Shown one piece after another: positions 1-11,290 of a stretch of DNA of 64,000 nt. The notes beneath the pieces were generated by a model. That model saw only the letters and a list, made by a program, of their open reading frames with translations, did no database searches and was not told where the DNA came from. The position numbers and the translations under genes were made by a program. The DNA lies in NCBI GenBank assembly GCA_963576565.1, contig OY755039.1, forward strand, positions 83,850,955 to 83,914,954, read 5' to 3'. How positions within the stretch are numbered: position 1 is the first letter of the stretch; every line of letters begins with the position of its first letter. The DNA comes from Aspidapion aeneum. Taxonomy: Eukaryota > Arthropoda > Insecta > Coleoptera > Brentidae.

Positions 1-8
1 AGTAGGTA

Positions 9-212
9 CAGTCGGGGACTTTTTAAATTGCCGCCCTCGAAAATAAAAAAATATTCTTATTTGAAATTCGGAAAAGTAGTTTGAAACAAAACAAAAAAAT
101 TGTGAATCTTACCTCTGTTTCTCTACATACATATTTAAAATTTAATTTTTTTTTGATTTCTTTAAATGATTAATTAAAAAAAATCAACGGCAATTTAAAA
201 AGTCCTCGACTG
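9..212. mobile_element. Mariner-type MITE, 204 bp, with TA target duplication
   Basis: A 25-bp terminal inverted repeat starts with CAGTCGGGGACTTTTTAAAT at 9-33 and is repeated in reverse at 188-212 with one mismatch. TA lies directly outside both ends (7-8 and 213-214). The inside is AT-rich and non-coding. Size, TA duplication and the CAGT start fit a Tc1/mariner-type miniature element. The structure is plain; the superfamily is inferred. Confidence 0.85.
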
Positions 213-303
213 TACAAGTAGATCTGGTGTTTTCTTTATTTATTTTTTTTTTATTTCCAACTTTAGGTTTAATTGTTATTCAGCCTTATATAAAGCACTA
301 TGC

Positions 304-1315
304 GTTAACACAGGCCTTATAGAAAATTTTTGGCTCCGTGGAATTGGCTATAATTTTAGTATGTTATAGTAGGAGAGGTAACTAAAAAAAATGTAAGTAA
401 AGTTAAGTTTTTCTATGTACAGTTTTTGAGATATAAACGGTCAAATTTCGTTAAATAGCCGTTTTTGTGTATGTTCTAATAATAGGAACTCTTACATCTG
501 GACCGAAATAAATTAATTGGCCATAAAAATTACTTAGTAAATGTCTCAGGACAAAGTCACTTATAATGTCATTCTTGTCAATTTAATAAATAATATACGG
601 GGGATAATCAAAAAAACATTTTTTTTATATCTGCACTATTACCAAATTTTATAACTAGTACACACAAAAAATATTTTTGTTTTTTGATTGCCCCCACTGT
701 TATAGATAATAATTTTTTTAATGCAGGTATGTTTTCTTACTAAATAAAATTAACTTTAGCTCTTTTAAGCTATTTTCCGTATGACATAAATCAATTTGTT
801 AAATATTTTGTAATAAAATACAGCTCAAAGAATATTTTTATTATATAAAAAAAATACTATAGCTTTTGGATGTGTCAAAGGGTCTATAAAAAAATTTTAA
901 TTTGTTTTGCCTTTATATAACTTTTAAATTATTTTTGGAAAACGGCTCGATGAATTTTAATTGAACTTTACCTGCCTATTTTTGTAACTTAGCGTCACAC
1001 TAGGAAAAAAAAATGTTTTTTTTTCTATGTCTAGTTTTGAAGAGATTAATTTTTGTAGCTCTAACTATCCAATATTTACAGGATGGCAACAAAAAAAAGG
1101 TATTTAACGTCCAATTTTTGCTGTAAGTACCGAAACTCTAAACAAATAAATAATAAAACGACCATTTAACGAACTTTAATCGTTTACATCTCAAAAACGG
1201 TACATAGAAAAACAACTTTACAAACATTTTTTTTAGTTACATATCCTGCTATAACATACTAAAATTATAGCCAATTACACCCAGTCAAAAATTTCCCATA
1301 AGTCCTGTGTAAACG
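304..1315. mobile_element. 1-kb long-terminal-inverted-repeat element, non-coding
   Basis: About 165 bp at the left (304 to about 468) returns in reverse at the right (about 1146-1315), at roughly 85 percent identity by eye. The arms begin CGTTAACACAGG and CGTTTACACAGG. The roughly 680 bp between them is AT-rich with no ORF. Both arms contain a block around 'tttttgagat'. No clear target duplication is visible, so the outermost bases are uncertain and the superfamily is unknown. Confidence 0.75.
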
Positions 1316-1429
1316 GGTCCGGTATTCTTTGATGATAAAATGCAGCCAATTTATAAAATGAAAACCCGAACGAACGCCTCCTCCGCTCTTCTGCGCTTGG
1401 CTCCCCTGGCGTCCTTTGAGAAAGAATAG

Positions 1430-1493
1430 AAAAACTAAATTTAACGCAAAAACAAATGGTGCCCCCCGCCCTTTTATCCACGACACGCTACTG
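1430..1493 (-). other. hAT-like terminus (single end)
   Basis: Read on the minus strand, the segment begins CAGTAGCGTGTCGTGGAT and runs into a G-rich stretch. This style of end is common in insect hAT elements. I could not find the partner end or an 8-bp duplication, so this is a lone, possibly truncated, terminus. Confidence 0.3.
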
Positions 1494-3025
1494 GAAACGC
1501 TGTAATATATTGTAGGTTGAAACAAAACTTAGTAACTCATTTAAAGTTTTAATTAGGCTGGAGTGGTTCTGTGCTATTGACACTTTCGTAAAGATGATGA
1601 TTTTCTAAAGAAGTTTTCCCTACTTAGAGACTCATTTAACTAGAATTGTTGCAGATGTATAACTTTGTATAATTAAAATTCTTTAGTGACTACATGTTTT
1701 TGATTTACGTAGGATAATTTAAGGATAGATGACACACGTGTCTGAAAATTTAAATATTTATTATATTGGTCGAGAAAAATATGCCATATATTGTAAAAAT
1801 ATAAGATTCATCCAAACGTACCACATTTTGAAATAAACAAAGAGAAAATAGAACTAAAAAAACTTTTGCCATCTCATTTTAGGCATATAGGTGAGATGGC
1901 AGGCCCAAAAATGGTAAAATTTAGTTAAGGGATAGCTTATTTTTTCTTTAAAATACTTTTTTTATTCCAGGTTCTACAAAAGTTGAAAACTCTTTTTTAT
2001 AATCATTCATCTTTAAGGGAAAAGTGTTTTACCCGCATCACATTTTTTTTAACGACTTTAAGAAAAGAGATAGGGCCAAGCTGGAAAATTTAATTTATCA
2101 CTATTTTTGTTAGCTTTAGTTTTAACTCTTTTTCCTATTATGTTAATTATTTGGCAGATATGTGTCAAATATTCAGTATAAATGAAATATCTGAGCCATA
2201 TATAACCAACAAAAAATATTTCAACTCTCTTTATCCACTACGGAGAGATGAAACACTAAATATAAGTACAATAGTTCTCACTTCAGGGTTACGTTAGTAA
2301 AATATGCAATTTCTAGTTAGTCTACTTCCAAGTAACATTATATTTTTATAGCGAGGTGACGAGAAAGTTCTTGGAACTCTTATAGGAATAGGTATAAATG
2401 AAGAATCATATAAGGGTGGCAGCAACGAATTTATTAGGTGATATAAGAGGAGAAAGGAGTAATTTGGTTTTTCCGTATTACTAACTCCATCCACAAGAAT
2501 TTTTTTAATATTAAGATTTATAAGGTAGCCAAGACTTAATATATACAAAATAACATAAAGTATTAATTTTAAACAAACACGTATTATAATTATGGAGGCC
2601 CATGGACTTTGTCATAATAAAATAATCTTAGAAATCCAGTGTTTATGACCTTAAAAATATACCGCGCCCTGTAAATTAATTCATATTTTTCATCAAAATT
2701 TGCACATTAAAATACAATTGACTAAATAACATAATGACTTTTTTATTTTTTTAAAGAATATTGTCAAATATGATTAAAAACACTTTGATTTATTCTAAAA
2801 CATCATAAAGTAGCAAAAAAAACTTGTTTACCAAAACTCTTTAATATAGCCCTTATAAGTGTTGGCCAAAAGTTCACCGACCTGCAAAGAAAAGGGAAAA
2901 CCTGACAAGTAACAGCGAGCATTTTCTTGAGTTTTGTATTTATTGTATGTTTATAATGACCCTTATAAAAATAAAAAATTCAAGTATTTTTTATAAAAAT
3001 GTACTGTGGTAATATGTATAATATA
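1494..3025. other. AT-rich non-coding stretch
   Basis: No convincing gene, RNA or transposon end. The only local structure noticed is a short hairpin near 1870-1908 (gccatctcat against gtgagatggc). The small ORFs here have no recognisable content. Confidence 0.5.
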
Positions 3026-3228
3026 AGTCTAAATTATACGCATTTGTAATGACGTCACCAGGTGAGAAAAATCAATCAATGTTTTTTATTGACAGTGACG
3101 GACCTATTTAAAAAAGGAATTAATCATAGACACTACTTTTTTTTTAAGTTTATTGTCACCGCTGTTTGTAATATACTAAACAAAGATAAACAAAAATGAC
3201 GTCATTACAAATGCGTATAATTTGGACT
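3026..3228. mobile_element. MITE, 203 bp, 31-bp inverted repeats
   Basis: An inverted repeat starts AGTCTAAATTATACGCATTT at 3026 and returns at 3197-3228 with one or two mismatches. Both arms end on the inside in the palindrome TGACGTCA. The inside is non-coding. The flanks are TA-rich but the exact target duplication is ambiguous. Superfamily not assigned. Confidence 0.8.
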
Positions 3229-3295
3229 ATACAACCAAGCGGAAAGCAGGCAGGGCACTTCTGTGGGACGCTACATGTAGGGACAAAAAATATCT

Positions 3296-4945
3296 ATCAT
3301 AACAAAAACATTTCATGTAAAAAAAAAGCCAAGTACGCGAAAATGGCATTCCGTAAAAAGAATTGAGATAAAAGTAAAGCCAAGTTCTCCAATACAAATT
3401 TCAAAATGAAAGGTTCTTACTAGTTTCTTTAAACTTTGCTATTACAGCCAAACTTCTTTATGTTCAATTTATCACTGTGCTTAAGAGTCATTTACAGTCG
3501 TAATAGCCAAGTTTAGAAAAATATTTCCAAACTAGTAAGAACCTTTCATTTTGAAATTTGTCTTGGAGAACTTCGCTTTACTTTTATCTCAATTCTTTTT
3601 ACGGAATACCGTTTTCGCGTACTTGGCTTTTTTTCATGAATTGTTTTTGTTATGATTTCACTTCTTTTTTAAAGGATTTGGATAATACTTAATTTGTAAA
3701 ATAGTAAAATATGCGGAATATTGTTCAAAACTTTTGCAATGCCTTACTTAAATTTTTGAGGTTTTTTAATTTTTAATCGTAGTTCCTATCAGCCTTCCAA
3801 AGCTCAGCTCTCAAGCGTTTGTGGAAGTAGGTAATGTTACTTTTACATAACTTTACATTTATAGGGGAGGAGAGTAAATGAAATTATTGGACTTTTTAAA
3901 TTTTTCCCATGGTTTTATCATAATTTCTATCAGCATTCAAATGCTCAGCTATCTAGCGTTTCTGGAAGTGGGCAATGTTAGTTTAATATAAATTTACATT
4001 TATAGGAGAGGGAAGTAAATTAAAATGTTGGTGTTTTTAAATTTTTTCATATAGTTTTCTCATATTGACTTTCAGTCTTAAAAAGTTCAGCTCTCTAGCG
4101 TTTCTGGAAGTGAGCAGTGTTACTTTTACATAACTTTACATTTATAGGGGAAGGAAGTAAATTAGAATTTTGGGGTGTTTTAATATTTTTCTATAACCTA
4201 TCATAGTTACTATCGGTCTTCCAAAGCTTAGCTCTCTAGCATATCTGGAAGTAGGAAATGTTACTTTTGCTTAACTTTACATTTATAAGGGAGGGAAGTA
4301 AATTAGAATTTTGGGGTGTTTTAATTTTTTCCTATAGTTTTATCATAGTTCATATCAGTCTGCCAAAGCTCAACTCTCTAGCATTTCTGGAAGTGGGCAA
4401 TGCTACTTTAACATAACTTTAAATGTATAGGGGAGAGGAGTAAATTAAAATTTTGAGGTTTTTTGATTTTTGCCTATAGTTATATCATAGTTCCTATCAG
4501 TCTGCCAAAGTTCAACTCTAGCATTTCTGGAATTGGCGATGCTACTTTTACATAACTTTAAATGTATAGGGGAGGGAAGTAAATTAAAATTATGGGGTTT
4601 TTTGATTTTTTCCAGGGGTTTCGTCATAATTTCTATCACACTGCCAAATTTCAGCTTTGTAGCGTATCTGGAAGTACAGTAGAATATTGATGATCTATAC
4701 ATGAGTGAGTGAGTGGCAATTTCGACGTTTTTTGAAATTTCATAACTACTTTACTGCTTCATGGAATTCCATGAAACTTGTTGTTAACTCCATGGAGATC
4801 TATGACTGCGCAAAGTTTGAGATTCGTAGCTCATTCAGAAATAGAGTTTTAGGTAGGTCAAATATCGGCTGAAATGTTTCAAGAAAAGATGGTTACGGCG
4901 CGCGAACTTGGCGAGGCACTGCCGTGCCCTCAGATTAAAGCCGGT
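3296..4945 (+). mobile_element. Composite repeat 'A', copy 1: foldback head plus 140-bp tandem repeats
   Basis: The head (3296-3656) is a near-perfect palindrome: the outer block 'gccaagtacgcgaaaatgg' at about 3328 returns in reverse near 3612-3630. It is followed by a linker, then about seven tandem units with a period of about 140 bp (3750-4690), then a tail to about 4945 containing 'catgagtgagtgagtggca'. The same order of parts is present in reverse at 26690-30122, interrupted by insertions, so head, satellite and tail move as one element. No ORF. The right edge is uncertain because the two copies diverge after about 4940. Confidence 0.75.
3750..4690 (+). repeat. 140-bp satellite, about 7 units
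   Basis: The landmark 'agctctctagcgtttctgg' and its variants begin at 3806, 3947, 4089, 4230, 4372, 4514 and 4653, giving spacings of 139-142 bp. Each unit also carries 'tttataggggaggga'. The units are diverged, so the array is not young. About two diverged units occur in reverse at 27000-27285. Confidence 0.9.
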
Positions 4946-5173
4946 GAAGCTGCATGTAGCGTTCAAGAAGTAAAACACAAAAAATATAAAAATATTATAC
5001 ATTTTAGTGTTGAGACGCTTGGTCCTTGGGGTGAAGAAGCTTAAAACTAATTTTTGATATTAGTAAAAAAATTAAAAGTAAATTGGCTAAAAGCTTTATC
5101 GCCCAGAGGATCAGCCTAGCAATACAGAAGGGCATTGCTGACTCGATTGAAGTTACCATTCCGCAAGAATACG
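4940..5173 (+). pseudogene. Relic of a retroelement C-terminal region
   Basis: Reading the + strand from 4940, the translation contains VQEVKHKKYKN, then FSVETLGPWGEEA, then two in-frame stops, then SFIAQRISLAIQKGIADSI. From memory, the pattern 'VET-G-WG-EA ... QRIS-AIQRGNA' is the C-terminal tail of proteins encoded next to some non-LTR reverse transcriptases in animals. Here it is a short broken remnant running into AT-rich sequence at about 5180. It abuts the end of composite repeat A, but that element's second copy lacks it, so it is probably a separate older insertion. The exact family is uncertain. Confidence 0.4.
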
Positions 5174-6130
5174 GTCTAGAAATTTTTTTATTTATAGAGT
5201 TCTTTTTATTTATTTATTTGATTTTTTTTATACTTTTTTATTATTTATTTTTATTAATTTTATTTAATGTTTTACTAAACGGATCTTGTTTTTTCGAGTA
5301 TATTTCACCTCATTTATACAACCACTTTTAGTAAGATAAAGTAACTTTTGTTTCCTAGTTTACCCCAATTAACTTTATATAACTTAATGTAACTTTTAGG
5401 TATTAAATAAAACCAGGAAAGCTTGTTATAAAATCTGAACACCCTTTTAAGAACTGGGAACCAAATAAAACCTTAGGTAGTTGAAAATCTTACTTGGGCT
5501 GCACAAACTCTTAAAATATTTGATTGGTATTTTTTGTTTTAAGGTAAGTTAAAAATAAAATCAAGCCTTTAGCCAACTTGGAAAAAATCTACAATAAAAT
5601 ACAGATTATCTTGGAATACATGTGCCGTTTTCAAGCAAATAACTAGTAATTACTAGTATTTACCAAAGGCGTTTAAGCGGTCGTGGTAAATACCACTCCT
5701 TGAAGAGTGACGTCACGAATAAACCCTTTGTACGTCATCGTTTATTACCGGTAATTACCGCACTTTTGAGGAAGGTTATTGGGTTTTCTAACCTCACAAT
5801 CATTTTGTTTTGTTTCTTTTTGCGTGAATTCTTGCAATGAGTGGAATTTATCGTGTGTGCCTCAATTGTGAAGGAAAATTGTACTGCCGAAGTTTTTTCC
5901 GTTTCATCAACCCTTGGCTTTCTCTAATTTTTTCAATGTAGACTTTGATACACGAAAAATAATTTAAAAAAAAGCAGTATCATTGTACTCCTCTAACCAC
6001 TGTTTATTATATTAAGGCTTTTTATTCCGAATTAAACCAAACTTCTTTAAAAAATCGCAAAAAACAACAACAAACAATAACCGTAAACAACAAGTGAAAT
6101 TAAAGAAAGAAAAATAAGAAAAAAGTTTTC

Positions 6131-6202
6131 TGCTTCGGCCGGGGATCGAACACGGGATCTCTTGCTATCTAGGCAAACATTCTACCACTGAACTACCGAA
6201 GC
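6131..6202 (-). tRNA. tRNA-like gene (Gly-like body, anticodon position AGA)
   Basis: The 72-nt sequence folds as a cloverleaf: acceptor GCTTCGG pairs fully with CCGAAGC; D arm GTTC/GAAT with loop AGTGGTA; anticodon stem TTTGC/GCAAG (one G-U pair) with loop CTAGATA; T loop TTCGATC. The body resembles metazoan tRNA-Gly, but positions 34-36 read AGA (a serine codon partner) without the long serine variable arm. The T stem has a mismatch. The internal A-box (TAGTTCAGTGG) and B-box-like region are present. It sits in an element arm, so it is probably a captured tRNA or SINE head rather than a decoding tRNA. Confidence 0.55.
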
Positions 6203-6507
6203 CCTACATAAATTTTCCGAAAACTTCAATATATGCAGACTGCGGTGTCTCAATACAAGAACGAGAAACCCTCAGGGTATTAACCCGATCAAGTCATTCA
6301 ACTGATCTCTCTAAATTCTTGTTTCCCACTGTCAAAGGTATGATAAGTATGGGTATGATAACTATGACAAAACTATGACAGTGGGAAAGAAGAATTTAGA
6401 GAGATCAGTTGGATGACTTGGTCGGGTTAATACCCTGAGGGTTTCTCGTTCTTGTATTGAGACACCGCAGCCTGCATATATTGAAGTTTTCCGAAAATTT
6501 ATGTATG

Positions 6508-6579
6508 GCTTCGGTAGTTCAGTGGTAGAATGTTTGCCTAGATAGCAAGAGATCCCAGGTTCGATCCCCGGCCGAAGCA
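6508..6579 (+). tRNA. tRNA-like gene, inverted twin of 6131-6202
   Basis: Same 72-nt cloverleaf as its twin, differing by about two bases in the T stem (CCAGG here). The B-box GGTTCGATCCC matches the consensus, and the acceptor stem pairs completely with an A discriminator. A run of T follows at 6586, which could end a Pol III transcript. Anticodon position reads AGA. Function as a decoding tRNA is doubtful; transcription by Pol III is possible. Confidence 0.6.
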
Positions 6580-7147
6580 GAAAACTTTTTTCTTATTTTT
6601 CTTTCTTTAATTTCACTTGTTGTTTATAGTTTTAGGTCCTTGCATTATTTGCAATTTGGTATTTGATAAACAATAACCGGTTATAAAAAAAGCTATTCAA
6701 GCGGTGCTTCTGTGGTAATAGGCCTAAACAGCTGATTTTAAATGTCAACCAAGGGATAACGAGAGGTAATTACTAGTTATTCGCTTGAAAACGGCTATGC
6801 AAACAACTTTGATAGGTAAATGTAAGTTGCCAAGTTTAACGGTTAGTCTGTACTTTTCACCAATGTTAAAAAGGCCAAAGATCCACTAAAAACTTTTAAA
6901 CATCTTTGGAAAGAAGAAAGATTGATATAATACATTTTTGGAAAGGCTTGGGTATGGCTCTCCTTCGGTACCATATCTCCTGGAATGAACCTACTTTAAC
7001 TAGTTACGTGATACAGAAATAAATGTATGTCGAACTACAAACTTCAAGTAAAATCTTAAAACGCACACGATTTGGATAACGAACGAAGTTTGGCTGACTT
7101 AGCTTCTCAAGTTTACCTAAATTGTGTAAGTTTATATAATATATACC

Positions 7148-8021
7148 CACATAGCACAAAAATTATTAACGTGAACAAAAATAACAAAGTTTTCTTTACT
7201 TGACAACAACCTAATACCATGTTATATTTATTTTGTTAAATCTACATGCTTAAAGATAACTTAAAAACAAGGAGAAATCAGCTATAAAAATGTACTTTTT
7301 ACTAAAGTTTCTGGTGCTGTGTATATAATGTGTTTTTTACCCTCGTTATTTTCATGTACCAAATTCACACTTGAAAAGTCCTCCACAACATGTTCTAAAA
7401 CGCCACTAGAGTAAGACTTCTTAAACCTACTAACTTTCTGCGCCTTTTTTGGTCACGTTTTTTTAATAACATTTTTTTAACTTAAAAGAGACGCAAAAGG
7501 AAGTTACAAAAGTTCACTAGTTTAAGACTACAACACTTCAAGACAATTTTAAAGATGGCGCTCAAGGCAAGACAAAATATCTATATATCTATCTATATAC
7601 ATTGTTTTTTTTTAAAGCCAAACAAGATTTTTTAACAGTAAACACTTTCACACTGCCTGATAGATTTTTTCAAAGTGAAAAATCCCGACAATAGGTGGCG
7701 CTGCTGCTAGTAAAATTTCAAAAATATTAAATAGAAAAGCCATGCAGTCGCGTTTTAAAATTCGTGTAGAAAAGGCGTGAATCTAATGTGATTTTAACGT
7801 AAAAATCACTTGAAACTAACGTAAAAATATTGCTGTTTTAATTTTATAATGGCATTATTACAACGCAGTTTTTAGCAACGTTATTTTTTATAACGTTAAT
7901 GAATGACCTATTAAGCTTGTTTTCATATATGAAATAAACGTTTTTTTCTAGCAGCTTTTAAAATCAATGTTTTTTTTGCTCACGCCTTTTTTACGTGTTA
8001 AACACGTGATTGTGCTATGTG
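7148..8021. mobile_element. 874-bp inverted-repeat element with CACATAGCACA ends
   Basis: The left end CACATAGCACAAAAATTATT (7148) is mirrored by TTGTGCTATGTG at 8010-8021. The first 260 bp recur at 21433-21703 with high similarity, which confirms a repeat family. Several AACGT motifs lie near both ends. No ORF. A related terminus (CCCACTAAACACAAAA) bounds 55992-57670. Confidence 0.6.
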
Positions 8022-8035
8022 CTTGTATGCATATA

Positions 8036-8359
8036 CAGTACAATCCCGATTACCCGAATCGCGATTTTCCGAAATCCGGTTTATCCGAAACAAACTTTTA
8101 AAACAAAAATGCCGATTAACCGAAAAAATTCGCATTATACGAAACGCGTCTGGGATTCACCTATACTGCTAGGTCGTTCCCCTCGGGGTTTCACGGCAAT
8201 ACGACGGTCTAAAATGTGAATTATTTTAATTAGCCGACAGTGTGTTACAAAATGTGTTTAAGTCGATCTAATGATATTTAAAAAAAAAGGATCAACTGAA
8301 ATTTTGATTATCCGAAATCACTTTGGTCCACATTATTTAGGATAATCGGGACTCTACTG
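8036..8359. mobile_element. Pogo/Tigger-type MITE, 324 bp
   Basis: The left end CAGTACAATCCCGATTACCC and the reverse of the right end, CAGTAGAGTCCCGATTATCC, form the inverted repeat. TA flanks both sides (8034-8035 and 8360-8361). The CAGT start with the 'CCCGATTA' motif is typical of pogo/Tigger ends. Sub-terminal 'ccgaa' motifs repeat on the left. Non-coding. Confidence 0.85.
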
Positions 8360-8419
8360 TATTTATATTTTTGACTCCTCGTCAAATCCAAAGATGCAGT
8401 GACATAAAAATGTTATTAA

Positions 8420-8680
8420 TGTGATAAAGAATTTTACAATAGTTATTTAAACAACAAGGTATGAAAACCACTCTTTGCACACGATCGAGATAATTTGGTG
8501 GACCGCTGAAGGCGAGGTCCACAAGTCGAGGGAGTGTGCAAGGAGGCGTTCAAACGAGTTTTTTACGATACTTTATATATGACAGCAAATAAACAGAGAC
8601 CAGAAAAATCAAATTTCAGTTTAACTCGTTTTTATTAATAAAATGTATAACATTCTATTAAAGTATCTCTGTGTGTGTGT
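8420..8680 (-). mobile_element. Lone copy of the Crypton 3' flank
   Basis: In reverse complement this segment aligns with 38911-39130, the region downstream of the broken Crypton ORF. Shared landmarks are 'ctctttgcacacgatc', 'tttggtgga' and 'aaataaacagaga'. No recombinase coding sequence lies next to it here, so it is a truncated or internally deleted copy of the same family. Confidence 0.6.
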
Positions 8681-8880
8681 ATGAGTTACATTTCCCAATT
8701 TGCTTTCTTTAAGTTCCATTTTCATTGATTTTTAAATGGTATGATTTTAGGAGACACCAGTACACTGTATTATAAGTATTCCATTCAACATATGTAGTTG
8801 CAATAGACAATTTAGCTTGGTTAAACTTGGAAAACTTTAATTCAGCATCTGAAACTATAAAAGTAAATAAATAATTCTAA

Positions 8881-9004
8881 GGGTCCATCTCACCGATTTT
8901 TTTTTCGTTACTTAGCTCAAAGCGTTTCTGAATATAATCATAATATGACGTAATAAGGAACACTGGAGGCTAAGTAACGAAAAAAAAAGTCGGTGCTGTG
9001 GGCT
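8881..9004. mobile_element. Small MITE, about 124 bp
   Basis: 'ccatctcaccgattttttt' followed by 'cgttacttagc' on the left returns in reverse on the right as 'gctaagtaacg' plus 'gtcggtgctgtggg'. About 36 bp of inverted repeat surround some 50 bp. TA-rich flanks. Non-coding. Confidence 0.7.
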
Positions 9005-10040
9005 ATAAATGACTCTAAAATAAAAACCTTATCTTTAAAAAGATAACTGTTATATTTTCTTATTCTTTAAAATAGTAAACTTTAACATTTCTACATTTCA
9101 TAAATAAAAGCAAAAAAAAAAAACAAAACAATTCAAGTAAAAAAACTTTACATACAATACATGTGCGAGAAAATACATGAAATATGATTTCTTTGTTCAG
9201 TGATATATTTAGTTTACTAATAAGGTGATCCAGCCGAGAAAGAATCAACGTTCCTGAGATACTTGTGCAGTTGTCGTTCCGTGTCCACTTGTATTTTCTA
9301 CCAGTTCCACTTGAGATCTTAATTAGGTAGTTCAAACAAATTTGCACTTAATTATACTTAGCAGAAGTTAGCCTTATATCACTAGTATATCCGCTCGCCA
9401 CGTTACAATTGCTACGCTTACCAAATTTGTGATTTTGTTAAACATTACCAACAAAGGGTTAAAGTTAAGGCGGAGAAGAAAATAAACTTGAATTGGGCAT
9501 GTAAAAAAATGTAAAAAAAATAGTTTCAATTGTTTTGGTTGTTGTTATTTGTTCTTTTTTGCTTTTCAAAGCAACAAAAGAAACTGTTTAAATTTCAAAT
9601 TTTAAACTTAATTCAAAACCTCAACTGTTTTTCTGAGAGCTTCACTTCTTATTCTTTCACCGGGCTTAAAAGGTATTTAAATAAATTGTCGCAGTAAATT
9701 CGTTATCGCATAATTTACTCTTCCTCTGGCTTTTTTAGCTCCCTTTTTCGCTCTATATTACGTAAATTTTCTTCTTTCCGGCAATTTATAGAGTAAACTT
9801 TCCCTACAAAGGTTTATTTGTTCGTTAGGTGTACAGGGTGAGGCAACAGTCAAACAATATATTTGCGTTAATGATGAGTCGTAAAACGCTTATGCACAGA
9901 TTTAAAAAATATGTATTTTTTCCAGCTATAAAGTCTACCAGGACAGAATCAACAATCCTGATAACCCCCTTAGTATAGATCGAAAAGTTATTTCTGAAGC
10001 TTTATAAATTTAAAAGTGGCATAATACTTTTTATCCACAT
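9005..10040. other. Non-coding stretch with one truncated mariner-like end
   Basis: AT-rich with no supported gene. At 9832 'TACAGGGTGAGGCAAC' resembles the TA plus CAGGGTG start of mariner-type MITEs (compare 53261 and 57847), but no partner end precedes the LINE that starts near 10041. Confidence 0.4.
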
Positions 10041-11290
10041 CCCTAAAACTCAGAAGCCTACAGGGGCTGATGTGTAGAGGGATAACCGGAGCTATGAGAA
10101 CTACCCCAATCTTGGCCCTAGAGACAATTCTGGGACTACCATCGCTACCAACTTGGATCAAGAGGGAGGCGATGAGGACCTACCTACGTCTAAGGGACAC
10201 GGGTCATTGGAGAGAAAGGGGGGCAACAGCTGGTCATCACACGCATCTTGGAGGCTCGAGAAGAGGTACAAAATCTACATCCCAGACAGGGAAGCGTGGC
10301 AGAGAGACGAAATGATGTTTGAGGAGAGCGCCTTAGTTTGCTACACTGATGGATCCAAAGTATCAGAGAGGCAAACCACAGGAGCGGGAGTATATGTGGA
10401 AAAACTAGAAGTTCAGAAGAGCTACTCGCTCGGTGAGCAGGCTACCGTTTTTCAAGCAGAAGTCTACGCCATAATAATGGCGGCAACCCTAGAAGAGGTT
10501 CGGAACAGCGAAGAGGAGCTTATATATATATGCTCTGACAGTCAAGCCACCCTGAAGGCGCTAAACGCACCCAAGATTGCTGACGGTTTGGTGGAAGAAT
10601 GCGCAGAGGCGCTTGAGACCCTAAGCGATGGCAAACGGGTGAAGCTGGTTTGGGTTCCGGGACATACGGGGGTACCAGGCAACGAGAAGGCGGACGAACT
10701 CGCACGACTCGGGGCAGGAACCGCCTATGTAGGACCGGAGCCACTTTTGGGCGTGACTAAAAGACAAGTGCAAAGCGGACTTAACAAATGGGCCCAGAAC
10801 GCGCTATTAAACTCCTGGGAAACAGGAACGGGTTGCAGAAAGGCCAGAGAATTCGTAAATCGTCCAAAAGCGACCAGAATTAGATGAATGCTGGGACGGA
10901 TATGAAAAGACCTCGGACTGCTGATAGGTACTCTAACCGGACATAACCGGTTGAGGAGGCACATGACACGTATAGGAGTCGAGAATGACCCTACCTGCCC
11001 AGCCTGTGGACAGGAAGAAGAGACATCAAGACACCTCGTGGCAGAATGCGAGGCCTACGCAAGCATAAGACAACAGGCACTCAGAGCGCCAACTCTGAAC
11101 GAGGAAGAACTGCACATGCTCAAATGGGCAGACTTACTGGACTTTGTAAAGAGAACAGGAAGGCCCAATGAGTTACCCGACCATCAAAGGGAAGTGCAGA
11201 GAGTGGGTTAAGGGTTAGACTTGGGGCATGGCAAAAAGGGACTACTCTGGCCTACTTGTCAGACCTGCGGGTCAACCCCTCCACCACTAC
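10041..11290 (+). pseudogene. 5'-truncated I/LOA-type LINE tail with RNase H domain
   Basis: The translation begins with the post-RT motif RGITGAMRTTP (about 10075), passes one frameshift near 10235-10255, and enters an RNase H domain: TDGS (Asp), FQAEVYA (Glu), CSDSQA (Asp) and NEKADELA (Asp) are all present at about 10345-10695. Stops at 10885-10887 and 10900-10902 interrupt the frame. It then resumes with a CPAC...H...C zinc-knuckle-like tail (about 10998-11050) and stops at 11209. RNase H after RT is characteristic of the I, R1 and LOA groups. The 3' end is a short (act)n run near 11286. The element is inactive: 5'-truncated, frameshifted, with two nonsense codons. High GC contrasts with its surroundings. 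Confidence 0.8.

Larger units (their letters stand above)
6084..6627. repeat. 544-bp near-perfect palindrome centred near 6355
   Basis: The left arm runs through 'caacaagtgaaattaaag', the tRNA-like gene, and a block ending near a (gtatgata)n spacer. The right arm is its reverse complement with few mismatches. The arms differ at about two positions inside the tRNA-like genes, so they have begun to diverge. Confidence 0.9.
5624..6795. mobile_element. 1.17-kb terminal-inverted-repeat element carrying two tRNA-like genes
   Basis: The left end GCCGTTTTCAAGCAAATAAC (5624) returns in reverse at the right end (about 6765-6795) over roughly 31 bp with one mismatch. Inside are a dense tandem of TAATTACTAG-like motifs near the left end and a 544-bp palindrome (6084-6627) with one tRNA-like gene per arm. 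No transposase ORF is present, so the element would be non-autonomous. No clear target duplication is seen. Superfamily unknown. Confidence 0.7.

Noticed and set aside
5083..5331. 82-residue ORF with a hydrophobic C-terminus
   Set aside because: The first part is the retroelement relic seen at 4940-5173; the rest is translated T-rich DNA, not a membrane protein.
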